From CAYLXX01 sp964387955 (lineage in GTDB: Bacteria; Patescibacteriota; Microgenomatia; UBA1406; GWC2-37-13): a stretch of 36,338 nucleotides of DNA. The translations under genes and the position numbers were made by a program. Positions 13,328 to 22,437 of this stretch are shown here, one piece after another. Below the pieces are notes generated by a model. That model worked only from the letters and a program-made list of their open reading frames with translations. It ran no database searches and was not told the origin of the DNA. The stretch spans positions 1-36,338 of the forward strand of contig CAYLXX010000008.1 of assembly GCA_964387955.1 (NCBI GenBank), given 5' to 3'. Position 1 is the first letter of the stretch, and every line of letters starts with the position of its first letter.

Positions 13328-15863
13328 TATATCTATTAAAGGATTTTCAACCACTCAGGCTGAAAAGCTACTCCAGCAATATGGCCCAAATCTGATTATT
13401 GAACAAAAAAAACGCGGTTTTTTCTGGGTATTTTTTGACCAGTTTAATAACTTTTTGACATTTCTTCTTCTGGGAGCTGCGATTCTGTCTTTTTTTATAG
13501 GAGAAGCTGTCGATGCCACACTTATTTTATCAATCGTAATTTTAAATGCACTTTTTGGTATATATCAGGAGAAAAAAGCCTCAGATGCCATTGCCGCACT
13601 AAAAGATATTGCTGTTAGCCGTGTCAGGGTAATACGAGATGGGAGAGAGGTTGAGCTTGATAGTCGATACATTGTGCCTGGAGACATAATTTTTGTTGAA
13701 GAAGGCGTGAAGGTGCCTGCAGATTGTCGAGTAATAGAGTCAGTTAACCTTCAAAGTAATGAATCAGCTTTGACAGGAGAGTCAATTCCGGTCGGGAAAA
13801 AAGTTGGCGAAGAAGTATATATGGGCACAATCGTTGCTCGCGGTCGAGGCTATGCAGAGGTTGAGCAAACAGGCATGCAAACCAAGTTTGGCCAGATTGC
13901 CGAGCGGCTGGATAGTATTGAGGAAGCCAAAACTCCGCTTCAGGTTAAGCTTGAAAGTCTATCCAAGTTTATTGGTTTGGCAGGCATAGCCATTTCTGCG
14001 GCTGTTTTTATTCTCTCCATGCTCGAAGGTGCGGGCTATTTCCCCGCCTTCTTATTGGCAATCTCTTTAGCCGTAGCAGTTGTACCTGAAGGTCTTCCTT
14101 CGGTTATGACTATTACTCTGGCCATTGGTGTCAAGGAGATGGCTAAGCAAAAAAGCATCGTTAGGAAGCTTTCTGCCATTGAAGCACTAGGAAATGTGAC
14201 GCTTATTGCGACGGACAAAACTGGAGTGTTAACTGCCAATAAAATGAAGGTAAAAGAGCTGTATATCGATGGTCGAAAATATGGCGAAGGCAGCTATCCG
14301 AGTCACTTGGATGCTGCATTTTCGCGTATGATCTTAAATGGCATTACTTGTTCAACAGCCTCACTTGTGTATGTTCATGACCACGGTCATTTTGATGTTT
14401 TAGGTGATCCTACCGAAGGTGCTCTTTTATACCTTGCTCAAAAGGTCGGTGTTATGCCTGAAGTCATTCGAGAAAAATGGCAGCTTATCGACGAAGATCC
14501 TTTTGATAGCGTGACCAAAATGATGACGGTCGTGGTGAAAAAAGATCAAGAGATTATTACCCTGACCAAGGGCGCTTTGGAATCGGTTTTGCCAGTCTGC
14601 GATACAGTTATTGAAGGAGGGAAAAAACGACCCCTCACCTCCGATAGAATGCGCAAAATCCAGGAAGTTGAGGAGGAATGGGCAAAAAGAGGGTTGAGAA
14701 TATTAGCTTTTTCCTACAAGCCAGGATTGCATAAACCTAAAGACAGGCTCAAAAAACATATTTTTCTGGGCATGGTGGCTATACATGATCCACCACGAAT
14801 TGAGGTCGAAGAGGCGATTAAAAGAGTGATGAAAGCTGGAATTAAAGTAGTTATGATTACTGGCGACAACGAAAAAACAGCCGAGGCTATTGCTATGGCC
14901 ACAGGCTTAATCAAAAAAGGCGATGAAGTCATGAATGGCAAACAGCTTGACGAGTATTCAGACAAAGAGCTTCTAGAATTGCTTCCCAAGGTAAAAGTTT
15001 TCGCTCGGACGACTCCATTTCATAAGTCACGCATCGTCAAACTGTATCAGGAATTAGGCGAAATTGTGGCAGTGACTGGAGACGGAGTAAACGATGCTAT
15101 AGCTTTAAAGCAAGCAGATGTGGGCATCGCAATGGGTCTTGTGGGAACTGATGTGGCAAGAGAAACTTCGGATATGGTTATCACCGATGACAATTTTGCT
15201 ACGATCGTGAAAGCAATCGAAGAAGGAAGAAATATCATTCGTAACCTCAAAAACGCCATCAAATATCTTCTTGCTTGTAATATATCTGAGGCAGTGGCGA
15301 TACTGGTAGGTTTGGCGATGGATGTACCCAATCTCTTTTTTGCGATTCAGCTTCTTTATATAAATCTGATTACCGATGGTATACCAGCTTTGGCTCTGGC
15401 CTTTTCACCTCGAGAGGATCAAATTATGGAGAAGCCGCCGATTAAGCGGTTATCGCTTCTTGAGAATTATGATAGATCATATATTTTACTAGTTGGTCTT
15501 GGACATACCTTAATTGTTGTTTTGTCTTACTTCATTTTTCTTTTCTTCGGAGAAACACAAGCGCGGACAGCGGCCTTTAGCACCTTGGCTCTTGTTCAGT
15601 CTTTTATTTTCGTTGACCTATGGGTATCGCATAGATCTCTGCGGCATCATTTGCTCGGGCTTTTTAGATCGCCATACTTTGTTTTTGCATTCTGCATACC
15701 ATTTATCACTCAGGCGGCAATTGTGAGCATTCCGTACCTGGCAGAAATCTTTAAAACCGGCACAACGTCTTGGATAAACTTTATTGCGTATACTGTGATG
15801 TCAGCTTTGATTCTAGTTTGGATTAAGGGTGTGAAATTATTTATTAGTCCTAAGCGTAAGTAA
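13317..15863 (+). CDS. Calcium-type P-type ATPase (P2A family) with altered phosphorylation motif
   Basis: This 848-residue cation pump couples ATP hydrolysis to ion export. Domains in order: cation ATPase N-domain, M1-M2, actuator with TGES (153-156), M4 with PEGLP, phosphorylation site at Asp300, nucleotide domain, GDGVNDAIALKQADVGIAMG hinge, M5-M10. The ion-site residues of SERCA/PMR1-type pumps are kept: Glu in PEGLP, Asn and Glu in CNISEAV (M5), and Asn, Thr, Asp in INLITDG (M6). That supports Ca2+, possibly Mn2+. Oddly, the invariant DKTGTLT reads DKTGVLT. The gene begins inside the end of the HEPN gene and is followed after two bases by the phosphatase gene. Confidence 0.9.
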   Translation: MLRDISIKGFSTTQAEKLLQQYGPNLIIEQKKRGFFWVFFDQFNNFLTFLLLGAAILSFFIGEAVDATLILSIVILNALFGIYQEKKASDAIAALKDIAVSRVRVIRDGREVELDSRYIVPGDIIFVEEGVKVPADCRVIESVNLQSNESALTGESIPVGKKVGEEVYMGTIVARGRGYAEVEQTGMQTKFGQIAERLDSIEEAKTPLQVKLESLSKFIGLAGIAISAAVFILSMLEGAGYFPAFLLAISLAVAVVPEGLPSVMTITLAIGVKEMAKQKSIVRKLSAIEALGNVTLIATDKTGVLTANKMKVKELYIDGRKYGEGSYPSHLDAAFSRMILNGITCSTASLVYVHDHGHFDVLGDPTEGALLYLAQKVGVMPEVIREKWQLIDEDPFDSVTKMMTVVVKKDQEIITLTKGALESVLPVCDTVIEGGKKRPLTSDRMRKIQEVEEEWAKRGLRILAFSYKPGLHKPKDRLKKHIFLGMVAIHDPPRIEVEEAIKRVMKAGIKVVMITGDNEKTAEAIAMATGLIKKGDEVMNGKQLDEYSDKELLELLPKVKVFARTTPFHKSRIVKLYQELGEIVAVTGDGVNDAIALKQADVGIAMGLVGTDVARETSDMVITDDNFATIVKAIEEGRNIIRNLKNAIKYLLACNISEAVAILVGLAMDVPNLFFAIQLLYINLITDGIPALALAFSPREDQIMEKPPIKRLSLLENYDRSYILLVGLGHTLIVVLSYFIFLFFGETQARTAAFSTLALVQSFIFVDLWVSHRSLRHHLLGLFRSPYFVFAFCIPFITQAAIVSIPYLAEIFKTGTTSWINFIAYTVMSALILVWIKGVKLFISPKRK

Positions 15864-15865
15864 GT

Positions 15866-16486
15866 ATGAAGCTCTATTTTATTCGACACGGTGAAAGTGA
15901 GGCTAATGTGCGAGAGGTTTTTGGTAATTCTGAGACTCCTCTTACAGAGCTTGGTAAAAAACAGGCGAACATGCTTGCAGAACGTGTCTCGAAATTACCG
16001 ATAGATTCTATATATGCCAGTGATTATGTTCGAACTCAACAGACCTGTGAATCAATAACTGATATGATAAAAAAAGAGCCGATATTTATACCTTCTTTAA
16101 GAGAATTCAGACGGCCGAGTGAGTTAAAAGATTCTAAATTCAAATCAAAAGAAATAGATCAATATTTTAAGCAAGTTGAAGATCATGCAGATGACCCTCA
16201 TTGGCATTATTCAGATGAGGAAAACTTTGTGGAATTTAAAAAAAGAGCTCAAGAGTTTGTACAATTTGCTTTAGAGTTGAAGGAAGAAAATGTGCTTCTT
16301 GTTACCCATGGTGCAATAACTCGAATGATTATTCTCACCATGATGCTGGGCGATAATGTGCCGTATAAAATATTTGATAGTTTCTGGTTCTTTCATTCAG
16401 TAAATACGGGAGTAACAGTAATAGAGCGGGAAAAGAATTATTTCAAGCTTCTTACTTGGAATGATTACGCACATTTAGCAGAATAA
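15866..16486 (+). CDS. Histidine phosphatase family protein (phosphoglycerate mutase-like)
   Basis: This 206-residue enzyme of the branch-2-histidine fold transfers or removes phosphate through a phospho-histidine. It shows the RHGE motif with catalytic His8, Arg56 in the SDYVRTQQT block, acid residue Glu80 in LREF, and the second His148 in LLVTHGA. It lacks the extra insertions of the glycolytic cofactor-dependent mutase, so a broad-specificity phosphatase is more likely. It starts two bases after the ATPase stop with no Shine-Dalgarno and ends directly against the stop of the converging transketolase. Confidence 0.85.
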   Translation: MKLYFIRHGESEANVREVFGNSETPLTELGKKQANMLAERVSKLPIDSIYASDYVRTQQTCESITDMIKKEPIFIPSLREFRRPSELKDSKFKSKEIDQYFKQVEDHADDPHWHYSDEENFVEFKKRAQEFVQFALELKEENVLLVTHGAITRMIILTMMLGDNVPYKIFDSFWFFHSVNTGVTVIEREKNYFKLLTWNDYAHLAE

Positions 16487-18424
16487 TTACTTCTTTACAG
16501 CTTTCATGATTGCTTGAGCATCAATTTCCTCATAAGCAAGCAGCTCTTCCGACTTACCAGAGAGAGGTGTTTTTCTAACGGCAAGATGAGTGAAACTGAT
16601 ATCTGTATTTTTTAAGGCCATTTTTACTGCTTCACCAAGTCCGCCAAACGCATAATGATCCTCAACCACAATCACATATTTGATCCTTTTGGCAAGTTCG
16701 TTAATGGTTTTTTCGTCTAAAGGTTTGATAGAGTAGAGATCGACCACTGCAATATTGATTTTTTCGCGCTGAAGCTCGTGGAAGGCCTTTATACTTTCAT
16801 GGAGGGTAATTCCTGCTGCGAAAACTACAACCCGGTCTGTGAACGATTGGTGAATGATTTTAGAACCACCAATTTTAAAAGATTCATTGTCTTTGTAAAT
16901 CACTGGTGTGGCTTGTCGTGTTGCTCGCAGGTAACTTATGCCTTGATGTTTATGCATAAGCTCAAGCAATTTCATAGTTGCAATAGCATCCGACGGATAG
17001 AACACGACACTTTCTGATATAGAACGCATCATTGACATATCCTCTAGACCCATTTGTGAGGGGCCATCATTGCCGATAGAAACACCCGCATGAGATCCCA
17101 TCAATTTTAGGTTCGCACCAGAGTATTGAGCCATTCTGATCTGGTCAAAAGCTCGGCTCATAAATGATGCAAATGTAGACACAAATGGTACAAACCCCAT
17201 CTTGGATAAGCCTACCGCGGTGGATACCATATTTTGCTCAGCAATGAACATTTCGTAAAATCGATCAAAAAATTTCTGCTTAAATTTATCAGAGTAAGTT
17301 GAGTTTGAGACTTCAGCGTCGAGTACGAGTACTTTTGCATCCTTCTCACCAAGCAAACAAAGCGATTCTCCATAGGCTTCGCGGGTGGAAACAAGTTGAT
17401 CTAATTGATAAATTGGCGGAAGGGAAGGATTTGGTTTCTCCTCTATACTTGATACAATATGAGGCGGTTCAATGAGTGCTCCGCGGACGTTTGTATCGAC
17501 ATCGCCTAACTCTTTTAGTGATTCGTCAAGTTTGTCCTTTGGCAAGGCTCTGCCGTGAACACCTTCCTTGTTTTCAAAATACGAGACGCCTTTGCCTTTA
17601 ATTGTTTTGGCGATGATGACAGTCGGAACTGACAGGTTCTCGCTGTCACGGATAGCTTTCTCATAGGCTGTTTTGACTTGGTCTGTGTCATGGCCGTCTC
17701 CAACAATGATTGTATTCCAACCAAATGCTCTCAGTCTTTTTTCGTACGTCTGCAACTTCCATCCGATCATAGTTTCGCGAGATTGGCCAAGACGATTAAT
17801 GTCGATGATTGCCACGAGGTTGTTGAGTCTATAAAAAGCTGCCAACTGAATAGCTTCCCAATTTTGTCCCTCACTCATTTCGCTATCTCCAAGGAGTACC
17901 CAGACGATAGGCAAACGGTCGAGGCTAGGATTTTTAATTTCTCCAGCAGTTTCTAAGCGATTCATAACCCCTTTTAAATGCGGATCAGTTCTCGATTTTG
18001 ATATCACAGCGTCGCGACCGACATGTTTCTTGATTCCAAGCGCTATTCCTATCCCAGCAGATAAACCTTGACCTAACGAACCTGTAGCAACGTCTACATA
18101 TTTGAATCTTGGAGTAGGATGTCCTTCAAGCGGGGAATTAAACTCTCTTAGACTCATGAGTTCTTTTTCAGATATGGCACCCACCGCATGATATAAGGAA
18201 TATAAAAGGGGAGACGCGTGTCCTTTGGAGAAAATTACACGATCGTTTGAAATATTACGAGGATTTTTTAAATCATAGCGCAAATAACCAGCAAAAAATA
18301 AAGTTCCCATAAGCTCAACTGCAGATAATGAGGAGCTAGGATGGCCAGATCCAGCCTGAGTTGTTGAGGTTACAATATCGTATCTTAAAAGTCGACATAA
18401 TTGCTGTAATTTTTCTTGGTCCAT
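16487..18424 (-). CDS. tkt: Transketolase
   Basis: Transketolase moves two-carbon units between sugar phosphates using thiamine diphosphate. In cells with reduced metabolism it links sugar phosphates to ribose. The 645-residue protein is a full-length fusion of both halves: GHPSSSLSAVE at the start, the cofactor motif GDSEMSEGQNW...N near 177-205, the pyrimidine-binding region (MFIAEQNMVSTAVGLSKMG), and the C-terminal domain with VVEDHYAFGGLGEAV. Length fits, and no key block is missing. An extended -10 ends seven bases before the ATG and sits just outside the end of the GGDEF gene. Confidence 0.95.
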   Translation of the reverse strand: MDQEKLQQLCRLLRYDIVTSTTQAGSGHPSSSLSAVELMGTLFFAGYLRYDLKNPRNISNDRVIFSKGHASPLLYSLYHAVGAISEKELMSLREFNSPLEGHPTPRFKYVDVATGSLGQGLSAGIGIALGIKKHVGRDAVISKSRTDPHLKGVMNRLETAGEIKNPSLDRLPIVWVLLGDSEMSEGQNWEAIQLAAFYRLNNLVAIIDINRLGQSRETMIGWKLQTYEKRLRAFGWNTIIVGDGHDTDQVKTAYEKAIRDSENLSVPTVIIAKTIKGKGVSYFENKEGVHGRALPKDKLDESLKELGDVDTNVRGALIEPPHIVSSIEEKPNPSLPPIYQLDQLVSTREAYGESLCLLGEKDAKVLVLDAEVSNSTYSDKFKQKFFDRFYEMFIAEQNMVSTAVGLSKMGFVPFVSTFASFMSRAFDQIRMAQYSGANLKLMGSHAGVSIGNDGPSQMGLEDMSMMRSISESVVFYPSDAIATMKLLELMHKHQGISYLRATRQATPVIYKDNESFKIGGSKIIHQSFTDRVVVFAAGITLHESIKAFHELQREKINIAVVDLYSIKPLDEKTINELAKRIKYVIVVEDHYAFGGLGEAVKMALKNTDISFTHLAVRKTPLSGKSEELLAYEEIDAQAIMKAVKK

Positions 18425-18430
18425 AATTTG

Positions 18431-18439
18431 AGTGTAGCA
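18431..18439 (-). promoter_or_regulatory. tkt extended -10 (TGC-TACACT)
   Basis: TACACT (18431-18436) preceded by TGC ends seven bases before the tkt ATG at 18424. It is squeezed into the 18 bases between tkt and the gene upstream. No -35 is clear. Confidence 0.55.
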
Positions 18440-18442
18440 GAT

Positions 18443-19513
18443 TTACTTTAAGGGAGTGAAATTCCTTTCGGGAGGATTTTCGGGCATTTGCATATTTTCT
18501 TCATATCCAACCACTTTGTTTTTTTCTTGTTTAGCAACATAACATGCTATATCGGCTCTAGTTGTGGTTTTGCGTATCATATCATTTGCAACTTGTATGT
18601 CGGTGGGAGTAAGTTCACCGGTGGTTTTTCGCATAGGCCCCAAAGGTCGAGTTTGGGCGTCTTCAAGTCCAATAGACAACCCAGCCACTCCTATACTTAC
18701 CGATAGTGGGCGTTTTTTTTCACCTTCTCCAATTTCTATATCATGTATAGCTGCGCGAATTTTTTCGGCTACCTTAACCCCTTGTTCTTGACTGGCTCCT
18801 TTTAAAATTACTCGGTACTCGTCGCCTCCGTATCGAGAAGCAGGGTCAGATGGTCTTGTACTTGAACGAATTGCATCTGCAATAGAGCGTAAAAGTTCGT
18901 CGCCGACTTGATGACCTAAATTGTCGTTAAACCATTTCAAATGATCACCATCGATCATAAGCAGCGTAATCGGCTCGCTATCCTTGTGTTCTTCACGTAG
19001 TTCATCATAAACAATATCATTGAAGCGTCTATCAAACTCTAATTTACTATCAAGGCCTGTAAGAGGATCCCTGAGAGCCATTGATTCAAGCTCATTGGCC
19101 GGTTCCATGCGGGTAGTTACGCCGACAATCTCTCCTTGTTTGTCTCGAAAAGGGTAGAGGTGGAAAGAATAAAGTACAGTTTCGTCTTTATCAGCAAGAG
19201 ATGCATGAAAAACGAGATCTTTACCTGTTTTCATAACTTCTGCGTGCTTACTTTTATAGACTTTTAACTGATCATTAACGTACTCAACTACTGTGCGTGG
19301 TGCGATAGCAGCTTCCTCAGGGCTGAGATCCTCAGGTTGCTGTAGGTCTTCGCCATTTGGCAAGGCTAAAAAAACTCTAGTATTTTGCATTGATGCCAAC
19401 AACTCTTTGGAGCTTAATCTAAACAGAGTCTGTTCAGTCTCATTGAAAAATCCTTCTAGATTGGAGCTAGTTTTTGTCGGTTGGGCGGAAGGTGGTATTT
19501 CGGGAGACAGCAT
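18443..19513 (-). CDS. Soluble diguanylate cyclase (PAS-like sensor plus GGDEF)
   Basis: The 356-residue product joins an N-terminal PAS-like domain (about 18-138, ending in a strand-rich FHLYPFRDKQGEIVGVTTRME block) to a GGDEF domain starting DPLTGL. The active site reads GGDEY (229-233), and five residues upstream lies the inhibitory RxxD motif (Arg220 to Asp223) that binds product c-di-GMP. Both suggest an active, feedback-inhibited cyclase. An insertion of roughly 40 residues separates the SIGVA strand from the ADIACYVAK helix. There is no membrane span, so it is cytoplasmic. It has its own consensus promoter and lies 18 bases ahead of tkt. Confidence 0.88.
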   Translation of the reverse strand: MLSPEIPPSAQPTKTSSNLEGFFNETEQTLFRLSSKELLASMQNTRVFLALPNGEDLQQPEDLSPEEAAIAPRTVVEYVNDQLKVYKSKHAEVMKTGKDLVFHASLADKDETVLYSFHLYPFRDKQGEIVGVTTRMEPANELESMALRDPLTGLDSKLEFDRRFNDIVYDELREEHKDSEPITLLMIDGDHLKWFNDNLGHQVGDELLRSIADAIRSSTRPSDPASRYGGDEYRVILKGASQEQGVKVAEKIRAAIHDIEIGEGEKKRPLSVSIGVAGLSIGLEDAQTRPLGPMRKTTGELTPTDIQVANDMIRKTTTRADIACYVAKQEKNKVVGYEENMQMPENPPERNFTPLK

Positions 19514-19519
19514 AAAATT

Positions 19520-19549
19520 ATTATAGGATTATTTTTTCCGGCTTGTCAA
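19520..19549 (-). promoter_or_regulatory. Promoter of the GGDEF gene
   Basis: Perfect TTGACA (19544-19549) and TATAAT (19520-19525) boxes are 18 bases apart on the minus strand. The -10 ends seven bases before the ATG at 19513. It is the best consensus promoter in the window. Confidence 0.85.
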
Positions 19550-19566
19550 GGGCATTTTATTTAAAC

Positions 19567-19593
19567 TTGATACTGGGTTTTTTTATGTATAAT
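19567..19593 (+). promoter_or_regulatory. tyrS promoter
   Basis: TTGATA (19567-19572) and TATAAT (19588-19593) are 15 bases apart. The -10 ends eight bases before the ATG at 19601. Confidence 0.6.
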
Positions 19594-19600
19594 AAGCTCT

Positions 19601-20815
19601 ATGTCAAACTTCTTTCATGATTTACAGTCACGAGGTTTAATCTCCCAAAAAACTCCTGGCATTGATAAAACTCTCGAGCAGCAAACTAAAATTTACTGGG
19701 GAATTGATCCGACTGCCAATAGCTTACATCTAGGACATTTCCTGGGAGTAACTCTTCTCAAGCGCGCTCTTCGACATGGTCATGAAGTTATAGTTGTTGC
19801 CGGGGGAGCCACTGGAATGATCGGTGATCCGGGTGGAAAAGATGAAGAGCGACCGTTACTTCCTAAAGAAGAGATTGAAAAAAATAAGGAGGCTATCAAA
19901 GAGCAGCTAAAAAAATTATTCGAAGTCGACGAGCTGAAAATTGCTATGGTTGATAACTCAGATTGGCTTGAAAAACTTACGCTCGTTCAATTCTTAAGAG
20001 AAGCAGGAAAATTTATTCCAGTAAATACCATGCTTGATAAGGAATCAGTGAAGGAAAGATTAAAAAGAGAGCAGGGTATCTCGTATGCAGAATTTTCATA
20101 TCAGCTTCTTCAGGCGTATGATTTTTTAATGCTTTTTGAGAAATACAACTGCATGGTGCAAGTTGGAGGATCGGATCAGTGGGGGAATATTGTGCAGGGA
20201 GTTGAGCTTATCCGCAAAAAAACTGGCAAGCAAGCATTTGGTTTATCATTTCCTCTTATTACCAATCCTAAAACAGGTAAAAAGTTCGGCAAGACAGAAA
20301 AAGGCGCTGCTATCTGGCTTGATCCTGAAAAAACTCATCCCTTCGCTTTCTATCAATTTCTCGTGAATACAGATGATGAATTAGCACCCAACCTCATGAA
20401 ATATTTTTCATTTAAATCAATGGATGAAATCAAAGAGATTGAAAAAAAATGGCATGAGCAGAAAGAAAAAAGACTTCTCCAAAGAGAATTGGCATTTGAA
20501 CTAACAAGAATGGTGCATGGCGAAGACGTGGCCAATCATTGCAAGATTGTAGCAAAGCTGTTATTTGAGCAGGCTGCGGAATCGATTAGTAAAGATAATG
20601 TCGAATTTTTTAAAAAGGCACTTCCTTACACGACCGTAAAAAATAAGGAAAGTTTTAACCTTGAAAAAGTTCTTGTCGAAATAGGTTTGGTTTCATCAGG
20701 GAATGACGCGCATCGACTGGTGACGCAAAATGGAGTAAAAAGCGACCTTCTTTTTGATAAATATTATCTTATCCGTAAAGGCAAGCGTGACTACGCGGTC
20801 GTGGAAATACAATAA
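19601..20815 (+). CDS. tyrS: Tyrosyl-tRNA synthetase
   Basis: This class I synthetase charges tRNA-Tyr. The 404-residue protein has the HIGH-type motif HLGH (43-46), the tyrosine/tRNA region SYQLLQAYDF, QVGGSDQWGNI, the KMSKS-equivalent KFGKTEKG (near 228) and a C-terminal S4-like RNA-binding domain (from about 350, LEKVLVEIGLVSSGNDAHRLVTQNGV). The KFGKT form of the loop is the bacterial type. trpS follows 27 bases later behind its own -10, so the tandem pair need not be one transcript. Confidence 0.96.
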   Translation: MSNFFHDLQSRGLISQKTPGIDKTLEQQTKIYWGIDPTANSLHLGHFLGVTLLKRALRHGHEVIVVAGGATGMIGDPGGKDEERPLLPKEEIEKNKEAIKEQLKKLFEVDELKIAMVDNSDWLEKLTLVQFLREAGKFIPVNTMLDKESVKERLKREQGISYAEFSYQLLQAYDFLMLFEKYNCMVQVGGSDQWGNIVQGVELIRKKTGKQAFGLSFPLITNPKTGKKFGKTEKGAAIWLDPEKTHPFAFYQFLVNTDDELAPNLMKYFSFKSMDEIKEIEKKWHEQKEKRLLQRELAFELTRMVHGEDVANHCKIVAKLLFEQAAESISKDNVEFFKKALPYTTVKNKESFNLEKVLVEIGLVSSGNDAHRLVTQNGVKSDLLFDKYYLIRKGKRDYAVVEIQ

Positions 20816-20829
20816 AACTTGATATAAGC

Positions 20830-20835
20830 TATAAT
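20830..20835 (+). promoter_or_regulatory. trpS -10 box (TATAAT)
   Basis: This consensus -10 lies in the 27-base tyrS-trpS spacer and ends eight bases before the trpS ATG. No -35 stands at the usual distance. Confidence 0.55.
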
Positions 20836-20842
20836 TGGTCAT

Positions 20843-21814
20843 ATGAAACGAGTCTTGTCAGGTATTCGAGCAACGGGTAGGTTGCATCTAGGCAACTATC
20901 TTGGGGCTGTGAAAGGCATGCTGGAACTGCAAAATGACCCATCGTATGAAACTCTCTACATGGTAGCCGATGTGCATGCCATAACAACGCCTTACGATCC
21001 TTCTGAGCTTAAAAAAAATAGACGAGAAGTTGTAATTGATTATCTGGCTGCTGGGCTTGACCCGCAGAAGAGTATTATTTTTCTTCAATCAGATGTGCCT
21101 CAACATTTTGAACTAGCCTTCTATTTTTCTTCAGTTGAAACAATAGCACGCATGCAGCACTTACCTACATATAAGGATAAAGTGAAACAGTACCCTCAGA
21201 ACAACACCATGGCCTTGCTCAACTACCCGATACTTATGGCGGCTGACATTCTGGTCTACAAGGCCAATGCGGTGCCTGTAGGGATTGATCAGGAACCTCA
21301 TCTGGAAGTCGCTCGAGAGATTGCTCGCAAGATGAATCAAGAGTATGGAATGGATTTTCCCGAGCCTGAGCGTTATAAAACTGAGGGTGAATATATTCCA
21401 TCGCTTAAAGGAGAAGGCAAAATGGCCAAGTCAGTTGAAGGAAGCTATATTACTATTACTGATAGTCAGGAAGAAATCCAGAAAAAAGTTCGTTCCATTC
21501 CAACAGCTACAGTGGCTGGAGGAGAAATGAATCCGGGTGTGCGAGCTTTATTCACGTTCGCCAGACTTTATTTACCAAACAATGTCGCTTCTTTTAACTC
21601 TGAGTTTGAAAAAGGTAGCCTGCAATTCGGCATGATGAAAGATGCCGTAGCCGAGGCTATTTATAAAGAATTAAAACCAATTCAGCGGAAAAGGATTGAA
21701 CTGGAGAAGGATTCTGCGTATATTGATCGAGTTATCAAAGAAGGCTCTGAAAAAGCAAGAACTCTAGCCTCAAAAACAGTCCTTGAAGTGCGTGAAAAAA
21801 TGGGTCTACTTTAA
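20843..21814 (+). CDS. trpS: Tryptophanyl-tRNA synthetase
   Basis: This class I synthetase charges tRNA-Trp. The 323 residues contain SGIRATGRLHLGNYLGA with the HIGH-like HLGN (15-18), the dimer/substrate region NYPILMAADIL, VGIDQEPHLEVAREIARKMN, and the KMSKS-like KMAKS (about 193-197). Length and motif order are those of the standard bacterial enzyme. Confidence 0.97.
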   Translation: MKRVLSGIRATGRLHLGNYLGAVKGMLELQNDPSYETLYMVADVHAITTPYDPSELKKNRREVVIDYLAAGLDPQKSIIFLQSDVPQHFELAFYFSSVETIARMQHLPTYKDKVKQYPQNNTMALLNYPILMAADILVYKANAVPVGIDQEPHLEVAREIARKMNQEYGMDFPEPERYKTEGEYIPSLKGEGKMAKSVEGSYITITDSQEEIQKKVRSIPTATVAGGEMNPGVRALFTFARLYLPNNVASFNSEFEKGSLQFGMMKDAVAEAIYKELKPIQRKRIELEKDSAYIDRVIKEGSEKARTLASKTVLEVREKMGLL

Positions 21815-21820
21815 TTTAGA

Positions 21821-21849
21821 TTGCATCAAAGCTCTGCATTTGCTAGAAT
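21821..21849 (+). promoter_or_regulatory. Promoter of the 21856 gene
   Basis: TTGCAT (21821-21826), 17 bases, then an extended -10 TGC-TAGAAT (21844-21849). The -10 ends seven bases before the ATG. Confidence 0.55.
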
Positions 21850-21855
21850 GCATAT

Positions 21856-22296
21856 ATGAATCCAGAATCTACAGCATCAATATTTCGTTTGCAGATGGAT
21901 GGCAAAATTCAGCTTTGGAAGAATGGTCGGGGCGTAATGCAAAATATAGGGAGATATGAGGATGGCACTGTCGACCGCATTATTTTTGGTATAGATGAGC
22001 AAACTCATGAGCATTTCTTCAGAGTAGATCGCCTAACTTCAGCAAGAGGAAAACTAATTGAACCAAGAGAGCCAGATATAGAAGAAATGATTAATTTTCA
22101 ACGGGCTACTGCAAAGGACTATAAGGGCCTTTTAAGTGAACTTATGCGGCCGGATATACGTAAAAGGGCACAAGAAGAAGCAAAAGGTTGTTTGTATCAG
22201 GCAGAAGCGATTTTAGGCTCAAACAGCTATCCTGAAGAGGCACAGGCTTTTATCAGGCAAGCAATTGAGCTTTATGAGTTGGCCGAAACCATTTGA
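21856..22296 (+). CDS. Uncharacterised soluble protein, 146 residues
   Basis: I do not recognise this family. The first half (1-75) looks like beta strands (SIFRLQMDGKIQLWKNGRGVMQNIGRYEDGTVDRIIFGID), and the second half (75-146) is helical and charged, ending in a helix pair around AQAFIRQAIELYELAE that resembles a TPR-like or HEPN-like tail. There is no signal peptide or membrane span. The gene has its own leaderless promoter, and its TGA stop forms part of the -35 of the RRM gene promoter. Function unknown. Confidence 0.75.
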   Translation: MNPESTASIFRLQMDGKIQLWKNGRGVMQNIGRYEDGTVDRIIFGIDEQTHEHFFRVDRLTSARGKLIEPREPDIEEMINFQRATAKDYKGLLSELMRPDIRKRAQEEAKGCLYQAEAILGSNSYPEEAQAFIRQAIELYELAETI

Positions 22297-22321
22297 CAAG
22301 GCTTTTTTCTCCTGATATACT
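22293..22321 (+). promoter_or_regulatory. Promoter of the RRM gene
   Basis: TTGACA (22293-22298, containing the preceding gene's TGA stop), 17 bases, then an extended -10 TGA-TATACT (22316-22321). Unlike other promoters here it lies about 115 bases from its start codon. Confidence 0.75.
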
Positions 22322-22327
22322 TAGATT

Positions 22328-22437
22328 ATTACATGTTCCGAACCGCTATTTAGATCTTTCTAATTAAAGGTATCAATTAATTCTACGAGTGAGTATACAG
22401 TGTTTACGTTTTTCATACGCTAAGGGGGTGATTCGCA
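22328..22437 (+). other. 5' leader of the RRM gene with near-perfect Shine-Dalgarno
   Basis: From the predicted start site near 22328 the message has about 110 untranslated bases. AAGGGGGTGAT at 22422-22432 differs by one base from the ideal AAGGAGGTGAT and stands just before the ATG. It is the only strong Shine-Dalgarno before a confident gene in the window. The long leader recalls the regulated leaders of cold-shock genes, but I see no strong hairpin hiding the site. Confidence 0.6.
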
